In this document: positions 1 to 5,539 of the stretch, one piece after another
How positions within the stretch are numbered: position 1 is the first letter of the stretch
How the letters are laid out: the number at the start of each line of letters is the position of its first letter
DNA from: an uncultured Eubacteriales bacterium
Lineage (GTDB): Bacteria; Bacillota; Clostridia; UMGS1883
Direction of reading: 5' to 3'
NCBI GenBank assembly: GCA_905195005.1
Contig: CAJJUC010000075.1
Location: forward strand, 1-11,286
Length of the DNA stretch: 11,286 nt
The notes under the pieces: generated by a model
Database searches by the model: none
What the model saw: the letters and a program-made list of their open reading frames with translations, nothing else
What the model was told of the DNA's origin: nothing
Translations under genes and position numbers: made by a program

Positions 1-5
1 TTTAT

Positions 6-650
6 TTGAATGTATTTAAAGCTGTCAAGCAGTCTGTTACCACCCGGCAGGCTGCCGAGCATTACGGTATCCGGGTAGGAAGAAACGGGATGTGTGCCTG
101 CCCCTTCCATGACGATAAAAACCCCAGCATGAAGGTTGACCGGCGCTTTCATTGCTTCGGCTGTCAGGCAGACGGGGATGTGATTGATTTTGTTTCCCGT
201 CTGGAAAACGTCAGCCCCAAGGAAGCAGCCCTCATGCTGGCGCAGGACTTCTCCATCCCTTATGAGGACAGGGAGCCACACGGCAGGAGCCGCCGCCCAC
301 AGCCCCGGCAGGAAAGCCCGGAGCAGCAATTTAAGCGCATGGAGCGCCACTGTTTCCGGGTACTGTCTGACTATCACAATCTGCTGCGCCGCTGGAAGCG
401 GGACTATGCCCCCAAGACGCCGGACGAGGAATGGCACCCGCTTTTCGTGGAAGCCTTGCAGAAACAATCCCATGTGGAATATCTGCTGGATGTGCTGCTG
501 TTCTCCGACATAGGGGAACGGGCTGCCCTGATTGCCAGCTACGGAAAGGAAGTGAGGAACCTTGAGCGGAGAATGGCAGACCTTGCCGCCAGAACTGCGG
601 CAGGCCGTGACGGACACCATCGAAGCCGCACCCCCGCCCCGGAGCGTTGA
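6..650 (+). CDS. CHC2 zinc-finger protein (primase-like zinc-binding domain only)
   Basis: A protein of about 214 residues. Its N-terminal 90 residues form the CHC2 zinc finger of DnaG-type primases: C32-x2-H35, then C50-x2-C53 in 'FHCFGC', followed by 'GDVIDFV'. In primases this finger reads the DNA template. The catalytic TOPRIM and RNA polymerase core is missing; the rest (about residues 95-214) is charged and helical with no motif I recognise. It therefore probably works with another protein, most likely the VapE ATPase encoded next, in replication of the excised element. The first codon given is TTG at 6, but the frame is open to the window edge, so the true start and its ribosome binding site may lie upstream. 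The last 89 bases overlap the next gene. Domain call firm, exact role inferred. Confidence 0.8.
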   Translation: MNVFKAVKQSVTTRQAAEHYGIRVGRNGMCACPFHDDKNPSMKVDRRFHCFGCQADGDVIDFVSRLENVSPKEAALMLAQDFSIPYEDREPHGRSRRPQPRQESPEQQFKRMERHCFRVLSDYHNLLRRWKRDYAPKTPDEEWHPLFVEALQKQSHVEYLLDVLLFSDIGERAALIASYGKEVRNLERRMADLAARTAAGRDGHHRSRTPAPER

Positions 651-1962
651 GGAAGTGAAAGCCATGCTGGAAAGCACCGAGAAAGGCGGCGTGCGGAACA
701 GTATCCACAACTGCCTGACCGTGTTCCAGTATGACCCCATCCTTTCCGGGGCGGTTGCGAAAAATCTCCTGACCGAGCGTAATGACCTTCTAAAGCCCAT
801 CGGCAGGAAACGCAGAACCGGCAGCAAGGCCATGACCGACACGGACATGAAATATATCCGGCTGTATCTAGAAGATACCTACGGCCTGACAAGTGAGAAA
901 AAGATAGCAGACGCCGCCGATCTGGCCGCAGACGCCAACAGCTACCATCCCATCCGGGACTACCTGAACGGCCTTGTCTGGGACGGGAAAGAGCGTATCC
1001 GCTACTGCCTGCGGCACTTTCTGGGAGCCGACACGGACAACTTCACTTACCATTCCCTGCGGCTGTTCCTGCTGGGAGCCATCCATCGGGCTTTCTGCCC
1101 CGGCTGTAAGTTTGAGGTCATGCTCTGTCTGGTAGGTGGTCAGGGAGCCGGGAAATCCACCTTCTTCCGGCTGCTGGCTGTAAAAGACGAGTGGTTTTCC
1201 GATGATTTGCGGAAGCTGGACGATGATAACGTGTACCGAAAGTTACAAGGCCACTGGATCATCGAAATGTCGGAGATGATTGCCACCGCCAACGCCAAGA
1301 GCATAGAGGAAATCAAGTCTTTCCTCAGCCGTCAGAAGGAGGTCTATAAAATCCCCTACGAAACCCACCCGGAGGACAGGCTGCGGCAATGCGTGTTTGG
1401 CGGGACTTCCAATGCGCTGGACTTCCTGCCCCTTGACCGTTCCGGGAACCGGCGCTTCCTGCCGGTCATGGTCTACCCCGGACAGGCCGAGGTACACATT
1501 TTGGACGATGAAGCCGCTTCCAGAGCCTATATTGAACAGGTATGGGCGGAAGCCATGACAACCTACAAAAGCGGCGATTTTAAGCTGTCTTTTACCCCCG
1601 AAATGATACAGTACCTCAAAGAACACCAGCGGGATTTCATGCCGGAGGACACCAAGGCCGGGATGATACAGGCATACCTTGACCGCTATACCGGCGGCAT
1701 GGTGTGTTCCAAGCAGCTTTTCAAGGAAGCCCTGAACCACCCCTTTGACGAGCCGAAGCAATGGGAAATCCGGGAAGTCAACGACATCATGAACCACTGT
1801 ATCACGGGATGGAAGTATTTCTCCAATCCCCGGATATTTGAAGGATACGGCAGGCAAAAGGGCTGGGAACGGGAAGCCCCGGCAACGGGCGCTGACAACG
1901 GGCGTGAAAAAACGCCGGACGGATTTGTGGAAGTGACCGAGCAGATGGAACTTCCCTTCTGA
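562..1962 (+). CDS. VapE-family P-loop ATPase (element replication)
   Basis: A 466-residue protein of the virulence-associated protein E family, related to phage and plasmid primase-helicases. A Walker A loop GGQGAGKS lies at residues 192-199. A Walker B-like segment 'HWIIEMSE' is at 231-238, and the arginine-rich 'FLPLDRSGNRRFLPV' follows at 288-302. The N-terminal 130 residues ('ELRQAVTDTIEAAPPPRS...') precede the ATPase domain. The frame is closed by a TGA at 553, so the earliest start is TTG 562, which has GAGG four bases upstream. ATG 664 with GAGGAAG upstream is a shorter alternative (432 residues); I prefer TTG because the extra N-terminal segment reads like protein. It is translationally coupled to the CHC2 gene. 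It probably unwinds or loads the replication origin of the excised element. Biochemical role is family inference. Confidence 0.85.
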   Translation: MSGEWQTLPPELRQAVTDTIEAAPPPRSVEEVKAMLESTEKGGVRNSIHNCLTVFQYDPILSGAVAKNLLTERNDLLKPIGRKRRTGSKAMTDTDMKYIRLYLEDTYGLTSEKKIADAADLAADANSYHPIRDYLNGLVWDGKERIRYCLRHFLGADTDNFTYHSLRLFLLGAIHRAFCPGCKFEVMLCLVGGQGAGKSTFFRLLAVKDEWFSDDLRKLDDDNVYRKLQGHWIIEMSEMIATANAKSIEEIKSFLSRQKEVYKIPYETHPEDRLRQCVFGGTSNALDFLPLDRSGNRRFLPVMVYPGQAEVHILDDEAASRAYIEQVWAEAMTTYKSGDFKLSFTPEMIQYLKEHQRDFMPEDTKAGMIQAYLDRYTGGMVCSKQLFKEALNHPFDEPKQWEIREVNDIMNHCITGWKYFSNPRIFEGYGRQKGWEREAPATGADNGREKTPDGFVEVTEQMELPF

Positions 1963-1985
1963 AAAATCCGGGGAAACCACAGCCG

Positions 1986-2170
1986 GTTGCCGACCCCGTT
2001 GCTATCCCGTTGCCGAGCCGGTTGCCGGGAAAAAGCCCGTAACTGCGGGCTTTTCTCCCCTCTGACAACCAAAGCAACAGAAAAATAAAAGAAAAAGTAA
2101 ATAAACAGTAACCCGCCAGACAGAGATTGTTTTCGAGGTTTTTTGAAGCCCGTTGCCGGACTTCGTTGCC
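1986..2170 (+). repeat. Six GTTGCC direct copies, iteron-like
   Basis: GTTGCC occurs at 1986-1991, 2009-2014, 2021-2026, 2152-2157 and 2165-2170, with a one-mismatch copy GTTGCT at 1998-2003. The first four start 12, 11 and 12 bases apart, close to one helical turn; the last two start 13 apart. Most are followed by G and preceded by C or G. Such phasing suits a protein that binds one face of the helix (a replication initiator, a regulator or the recombinase), but no function is shown. Confidence 0.5.
2031..2060 (+). terminator. Rho-independent terminator after the VapE gene
   Basis: Nine perfect base pairs, AAAAGCCCG (2031-2039) with CGGGCTTTT (2046-2054), around a six-base loop; the T-run is part of the right arm. 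It lies 70 bases after the VapE stop and should separate the replication genes from the recombinase pair. The hairpin is symmetric enough to act on both strands. Confidence 0.7.
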
Positions 2171-2188
2171 GACCCTCTCCTGTCTGGC
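2115..2188. repeat. Inverted repeat GCCAGACAG / CTGTCTGGC
   Basis: Two perfect 9-base arms at 2115-2123 and 2180-2188 enclose 56 bases. Inside is a smaller imperfect hairpin, GAAG-CCG (2145-2152) with CGG-CTTC (2157-2164). The right arm ends 13 bases before the ribosome binding site of the small gene at 2216, so the structure would sit in its leader RNA or serve as a protein-binding site. Confidence 0.5.
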
Positions 2189-2215
2189 TTATTTCATTTA
2201 TGGAGGTAACTGCCT

Positions 2216-2413
2216 ATGGCAAAAAGCAAAACTGAAATCCATGTCACAACGGTATTTGACGGCGAACTGGACGCTACGGACGTTTTCGTGAGCCTGATTG
2301 CACAGAAATACAGCCAGAGAAATGATAAAGAATATCTTGCGAAAAAGCAAGATTTAGAGTATAATAAAGACAAGGTTCAGCATGACCGTGTTCCGTCTGG
2401 ATTGTGCGGGTAA
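2216..2413 (+). CDS. Small TnpW-like protein upstream of the recombinase
   Basis: A 65-residue soluble protein. A strong ribosome binding site GGAGGT (2202-2207) sits eight bases before the ATG, which supports translation. The middle part 'VTTVFDGELDATDVFVSLIAQKY' has the look of the small proteins annotated as transposon-encoded TnpW next to large serine recombinases of the Tn4451 type. The similarity is from memory and short, so this is tentative. The tail is charged and ends in 'PSGLCG'. It stops six bases before the recombinase start, so the two form an operon and are probably coupled. A role as accessory factor or regulator of excision is possible from position only. No DNA-binding motif is evident. 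Confidence 0.65.
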   Translation: MAKSKTEIHVTTVFDGELDATDVFVSLIAQKYSQRNDKEYLAKKQDLEYNKDKVQHDRVPSGLCG

Positions 2414-2419
2414 ACGGTT

Positions 2420-4084
2420 ATGATGAACGGATATGAATATACAGACATGGACGCAATACTGGCAGGCAGCTTCCGGGCAGCCATCTATTGCAGGCTTTCC
2501 AAAGACGATGACCTTGACGGGGAGAGCGCCAGTATTGCCAACCAGCGGGATATGCTGGAAAAATACTGCGAAAAGCAGGGATGGGAGGTTGTGGCAGTCT
2601 ATCAGGACGATGGCTACACGGGGCTGAACATGGAGCGCCCCGACCTGAAACGGATGCTGAAAGCCATCGAGCGCAGGCAGGCCAACCTTGTGATAACGAA
2701 AGATTTATCGAGGTTAGGCAGGAATTATTTGCAGACCGGCTTCCTGATTGAAGATTTCTTCCCCCGCCACGGCGTGCGCTATATCGCCATGAATGACGGT
2801 ATCGACACCATGCGGGACAACAACGACATTGCGCCGTTCAAGAACATCCTCAACGAGATGTACAGCAAGGATATTTCCAAGAAGGTTCATTCCTCTTATC
2901 TGCTGAAAGCGCAGAAAGGCCAGTTTACCGGCTGCCTTGCCCCCTTCGGCTACCAGAAAGACCCGGAGGACAAAAACCACCTGCTGATTGACGAGGAAAC
3001 GGCACCCATTGTCCGGCGTCTGTTTGCGTGGGCGCTGGAAGGACACGGCCCCAACTACATCCGGCGCAGGCTGGAAGAAGAAAAAATCCCCTGCCCGACC
3101 TACTGGAACCGGGTACGGGGGCTGCGGAACGTGTCAACCAAGTGGGAAAAGAAAGACCCGGTAAATGGGCGGTATATCTGGGACTTTACCGTGATTAAGG
3201 ACATCCTGATGAATCCCGTCTATACCGGCGCTATCGCTTCCCAGAAGAAGGAATACCGCTTCAAAATCGGCACCATCGGGGAGAAGAAGCCGGAGGAATG
3301 GATTGTCGTGGAGAACCAGCATGAGCCGCTTGTTGACCGCAAGACCTTTGACATCGTGCAGCGCAAGCTGAAATCCCGGCAGCGCCCCCGCCAGACCGGG
3401 GAAATCAGCCTGTTTGCGGGGCTTATCAAATGCGGCGAGTGCGGGAAGTCGCTGACTATCCGCTACACCAATGAGAAGCACCCGAAGCAGATTTATTCCT
3501 GTAAGACCTATAATGCCTATGGGAAACAGCACTGTACCCAGCACCGTGTGGAGTACGAAACCCTTTACCGCCTTGTGCTGAACAAAATCCGGGAATGTGC
3601 GAAGGCCGCCCTGATGGACGGGGAAGCTGTTGCCGGACGGCTTACCAACACCTGTGAAGCCGAGCAGAAAGGCCAGCGGGAAGCGTTGGAACGCTCCCTT
3701 GCCAAAGACGAGGAACGCATTGACGTTCTGGAAAAGATGGTTCTGCGGCTGTATGAGGACATGGTTGCCGGACGTATCAGCGAAGCGAACTTCAATCTGC
3801 TGATGGAAAAGACGCAGGCGGAACAGGCCGAGTTGAAGGCAAAGGTCACGGAAGGCCGGAAGAAGCTGGCCGATGAAATCCGGCTTGCGTGTGACGCCCG
3901 CCAGTGGGTAGAAGCCATTCAGGAATACGCCGACATCACGGAACTGGACGCCGCCACCCTTAACCGCCTGATTAAAGAAATCGTTGTCCATGAGAGCATA
4001 GACAGCGATAAGACAAGACACATTTCTATCGAAATTCATTTCAATCTCAAACCCATCCCGGAAGTGGAGCAGGTCACAGCCTGA
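2420..4084 (+). CDS. Large serine recombinase (element integrase/excisionase)
   Basis: A 554-residue site-specific recombinase. The N-terminal resolvase domain (about 18-150) has 'YCRLSKDDD' with the nucleophile Ser27 and the conserved 'DLSRLGRN' (95-102). The recombinase domain follows (about 160-280, 'GQFTGCLAPFGYQ'). A zinc ribbon has Cys338, Cys341, Cys361 and Cys372. A coiled coil spans about 415-490, and a DUF4368-like tail ('LNRLIKEIVVHESI') ends the protein. Length and domain order match TnpX/TndX-type enzymes, which cut and rejoin DNA through a serine-DNA link with a 2-base stagger. It should integrate and excise this element. The start is the first of two adjacent ATGs. Its ribosome binding site is weak, suggesting coupling to the small gene six bases upstream. 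The gene is intact with all key residues present. Confidence 0.93.
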   Translation: MMNGYEYTDMDAILAGSFRAAIYCRLSKDDDLDGESASIANQRDMLEKYCEKQGWEVVAVYQDDGYTGLNMERPDLKRMLKAIERRQANLVITKDLSRLGRNYLQTGFLIEDFFPRHGVRYIAMNDGIDTMRDNNDIAPFKNILNEMYSKDISKKVHSSYLLKAQKGQFTGCLAPFGYQKDPEDKNHLLIDEETAPIVRRLFAWALEGHGPNYIRRRLEEEKIPCPTYWNRVRGLRNVSTKWEKKDPVNGRYIWDFTVIKDILMNPVYTGAIASQKKEYRFKIGTIGEKKPEEWIVVENQHEPLVDRKTFDIVQRKLKSRQRPRQTGEISLFAGLIKCGECGKSLTIRYTNEKHPKQIYSCKTYNAYGKQHCTQHRVEYETLYRLVLNKIRECAKAALMDGEAVAGRLTNTCEAEQKGQREALERSLAKDEERIDVLEKMVLRLYEDMVAGRISEANFNLLMEKTQAEQAELKAKVTEGRKKLADEIRLACDARQWVEAIQEYADITELDAATLNRLIKEIVVHESIDSDKTRHISIEIHFNLKPIPEVEQVTA

Positions 4085-4167
4085 CCTGCCCCGCCGGGGC
4101 GGTTCTTAAAAACTCCATAGATATTTCTTGACACGCCGCCGCCCGCCATCGAGCCGGTTTCCTACAC

Positions 4168-4224
4168 CTATTTGGGTATGAAACAATATGCACCAAACGG
4201 AGGGGCAGTAAAATGTGACTTCAT
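4168..4224 (-). CDS. Possible 18-residue leader peptide or interrupted gene start
   Basis: Leftward ORF MKSHFTAPPFGAYCFIPK. Three things support translation: a purine-rich AGGGGG seven bases before the ATG, a promoter with 17-base spacing 57 bases upstream of the ATG, and about 50 bases of leader between likely transcription start and ATG. Ribosome binding site and start codon lie inside a perfect 14-bp hairpin, so translation would be restrained by folding. It ends at TAG 4168-4170, next to the presumed element boundary. It could be the leader of a cargo gene not present here, the 5' end of a chromosomal gene split by the insertion, or chance. I do not recognise the peptide. Confidence 0.3.
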   Translation of the reverse strand: MKSHFTAPPFGAYCFIPK

Positions 4225-4242
4225 TTTACTGCCCCCTTTTTT
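4202..4242 (+). terminator. Strong terminator after the recombinase
   Basis: A perfect 14-bp stem, GGGGCAGTAAAATG (4202-4215) with its complement (4222-4235), a six-base loop and a run of six T (4237-4242). It lies 117 bases after the recombinase stop and should end rightward transcripts. On the opposite strand the same bases form the ribosome binding site and start of the 18-codon ORF. Confidence 0.85.
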
Positions 4243-4280
4243 CGTTGAGTTGCCTTTTGACAATCATTCTTATGCTCTGA

Positions 4281-4309
4281 ATTGTAGCACATATTTTGGT
4301 AAAAAGCAA
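4281..4309 (-). promoter_or_regulatory. Leftward sigma-A-type promoter near the element boundary
   Basis: On the minus strand TTGCTT (4304-4309) and TACAAT (4281-4286) are separated by 17 bases. Transcription would start near 4274 and run left into the 4202-4235 hairpin. There is no normal-size gene for it to serve before the antisense end of the recombinase. Confidence 0.45.
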
Positions 4310-4437
4310 TACTTTTTGAGAAAACCTGTATCAATAGACAATGTTTTTTTGATTTATACGTTTTTACGGGATTGAAATTACCTACGTTTCCATGTTTAAA
4401 CTGCCTTTCTTAGTAAAATTCTCTTTTGTCTGCAAAG

Positions 4438-4487
4438 AAAAAAGCTGATAATAAACGACCGCACAGCCGTTTATTATCAGCTTTTTT
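4438..4487. terminator. Bidirectional terminator, 20-bp perfect hairpin
   Basis: AAAAAAGCTGATAATAAACG (4438-4457) pairs perfectly with 4468-4487 around a ten-base loop. The arms supply a T-run on both strands. It begins 13 bases past the stop of the YitT-like gene, which it terminates, and it also blocks any transcript arriving from the element side. Confidence 0.9.
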
Positions 4488-4499
4488 AAGAATAATATC

Positions 4500-5372
4500 T
4501 CATTCAAATATTTTATCGTACTCCGTTTTTTCCTTAAAGCCCTCGCCGAACACCTCGCGCGCGTCCGATGTGATTGCGAAAGCGTTTTTGTCAATTTTCC
4601 GCACTGTGTGGATAAGGCGCGGCAGCTCGCGCGGTGCGACAACGCACAGAAGCATCATTCCGTCCTCATCGGTATAAAGTCCCTTGCTGTACACCCCCGT
4701 AACGCCGCGCTCAAATTTTTCCATAACCGTTTTTGCAATCTCGTCGCTTTTCTTTGAAATAACATAAACCGATTTTGCCTCGTTTCCGAAATTCACAACG
4801 GCATCGGTCACCTTTGAGGAGATGAACATTGCGATTGCGGAATAAAACACAATTGTGTAACTCTTGAACACAAGACCGAACACTATAACTATAATACTGT
4901 CAATTATCAGTATAAGCGAGGCAACCGATATATACGGAAGAAATTTTTTTATGATGAGCGCCGCAAAATCACTGCCGCCGGTTGAAGCCTCAACGCGCAC
5001 AACAAAGCCCACGCCAATGCCGACAAGCGCGCCGCCGATAACGGTTGCGATGAACATATCGTCATCGAAGCGCGGAAGCCTGTTCGTCAGCTCCAGAGCT
5101 GCGGATAAAAACACAATTCCGGCAACGGTCTTTACAACCGAACCCTTGCCGAGATATTTATATCCGAAAGCGAACAAAACGGCGTTAAACGCCAGGTTTG
5201 TCACCGAAAGCGGAATATTAAAAAGATACAGCAGAATTGTGCCGATTGCACCAACGCCGCCCGATGATAGCTTGCACGGCACCAAAAACAGATTCATTCC
5301 CATCGCCATAACAACCGCACCGATTGCAATGCATATATATTCGGATGAAATATTCTTGATTTTATCTTTCAT
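4500..5372 (-). CDS. YitT/DUF161-DUF2179 family membrane protein
   Basis: A 290-residue protein with two parts. Residues about 10-190 are a multi-helix membrane domain (clear helices near 10-30, 79-97, 107-127, 149-169, 171-187) with the family motif 'EASTGGSDFAALII' (128-141). Residues about 199-278 form a soluble DUF2179 domain ('VYVISKKSDEIAKTVMEKFERGVTGV'). Length and layout match the large YitT family of Firmicutes. Its transport substrate is not established, so no function is given beyond membrane protein. The ATG has AAAGGAAG eight bases upstream, and a near-consensus promoter lies 73-101 bases upstream. It is transcribed alone, divergent from the germination operon, and ends at the hairpin just downstream. 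Intact. Confidence 0.9.
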   Translation of the reverse strand: MKDKIKNISSEYICIAIGAVVMAMGMNLFLVPCKLSSGGVGAIGTILLYLFNIPLSVTNLAFNAVLFAFGYKYLGKGSVVKTVAGIVFLSAALELTNRLPRFDDDMFIATVIGGALVGIGVGFVVRVEASTGGSDFAALIIKKFLPYISVASLILIIDSIIVIVFGLVFKSYTIVFYSAIAMFISSKVTDAVVNFGNEAKSVYVISKKSDEIAKTVMEKFERGVTGVYSKGLYTDEDGMMLLCVVAPRELPRLIHTVRKIDKNAFAITSDAREVFGEGFKEKTEYDKIFE

Positions 5373-5444
5373 TTTGTAATCTTCCTTTCAGGGCGCTTTC
5401 TTCTTATATAAGTTTATTTTTCCTGTTATCAGGGCAATATATGC

Positions 5445-5473
5445 AGTATATACCGAATTTCAAAAATTGTCAA
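5445..5473 (-). promoter_or_regulatory. Promoter of the YitT-like gene
   Basis: On the minus strand a perfect TTGACA (5468-5473) and TATACT (5445-5450, one mismatch) are exactly 17 bases apart. The start would be near 5438, about 65 bases before the ATG. The -10 lies in a short symmetric sequence, TATAT-GCAGT-ATATA, which could be an operator. Confidence 0.65.
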
Positions 5474-5496
5474 GCATTGCACAACTGCTGTATAAA
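5467..5496 (+). promoter_or_regulatory. Possible promoter of the germination operon
   Basis: TTGTCA (5467-5472) and TATAAA (5491-5496) with an 18-base spacer give a sigma-A-like promoter about 44 bases before the GTG start of the first ger gene. Receptor operons of this family are normally read by the forespore factor sigma-G, and I could not find a convincing sigma-G box, so the assignment is weak. Its -35 is the same DNA as the -35 of the divergent YitT-like gene. Confidence 0.35.
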
Positions 5497-5539
5497 AATA
5501 TCTGATTAGGAAAATATATCATTGTTGGAGGTGCGAGCC

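Larger units (their letters stand above)
1963..2215. other. Non-coding spacer with GTTGCC repeats, a terminator and a long inverted repeat
   Basis: These 253 bases hold no convincing gene. They contain four GTTGCC-like copies 11-12 bases apart (1986-2026), a terminator hairpin (2031-2054), an A-rich run (about 2070-2105), a 9-bp inverted repeat (2115-2123 with 2180-2188) enclosing two more GTTGCC copies, and the ribosome binding site of the next gene. I found no clear promoter for the downstream pair, although one is expected after the terminator. Confidence 0.7.
1..4170. mobile_element. Right-hand part of an integrative element with a large serine recombinase
   Basis: A primase-type zinc-finger gene, a VapE gene, a small protein and a large serine recombinase lie in a row on one strand. 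This set is typical of the recombinase end of integrative conjugative or mobilizable elements of Clostridia. Codon use and GC content are visibly higher than in the chromosomal genes to the right, and between 4160 and 4250 the sequence changes to AT-rich DNA. The left end is outside the window, so no pair of attachment sites can be compared. The right boundary is an estimate: it lies between the recombinase stop (4084) and about 4250. No conjugation, relaxase or resistance gene is visible in this part. Confidence 0.75.
4085..4499. other. Junction spacer between mobile element and chromosomal genes
   Basis: These 415 bases change character. 4085-4165 is GC-rich like the element and starts with a small GC hairpin (4086-4102, stem GCCCC/GGGGC) that lacks a T-run. 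From about 4166 the DNA is AT-rich. It then holds a hairpin terminator (4202-4242), a leftward promoter (4281-4309), about 120 bases in which I see nothing, and the bidirectional terminator at 4438-4487. The attachment site of the element should lie here, probably before 4250. No longer gene is supported. Confidence 0.6.

Noticed and set aside
1243..1980. 245-codon antisense ORF opposite the VapE gene
   Set aside because: It mirrors the codon pattern of the VapE gene, has no recognisable domain and crosses its stop.
3134..4039. 301-codon antisense ORF opposite the recombinase
   Set aside because: It is a shadow of the GC-rich, strongly supported recombinase frame. The protein looks random and has no ribosome binding site or context.
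4128..4133. TTGACA as a rightward promoter -35
   Set aside because: No -10 element lies at 16-18 bases; the following sequence is GC-rich.
4037..4149. 37-codon leftward ORF following the 18-codon leader
   Set aside because: It is mostly antisense to the recombinase tail, its only purine-rich signal is 11 or more bases from the ATG, and the peptide looks like a shadow.
4172..4375. 67-codon rightward ORF
   Set aside because: It runs through the perfect terminator hairpin and its T-run, and has no family resemblance. Its ATG lacks a ribosome binding site.
4368..4378. GGGATTGAAAT, like the 3' end of a CRISPR repeat
   Set aside because: It is a single copy with no repeat-spacer pattern and no cas gene nearby.
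5490..5518. GTATA-17-AAATATA as a sigma-G promoter for the ger operon
   Set aside because: The -10 matches only five of seven positions, and transcription would start within a few bases of the ribosome binding site.
5522..5539. TTG at 5522 as start of the GerAA-type gene
   Set aside because: It would place the strong GGAGG ribosome binding site inside the coding sequence, and it has none of its own. GTG 5540 has ideal spacing.
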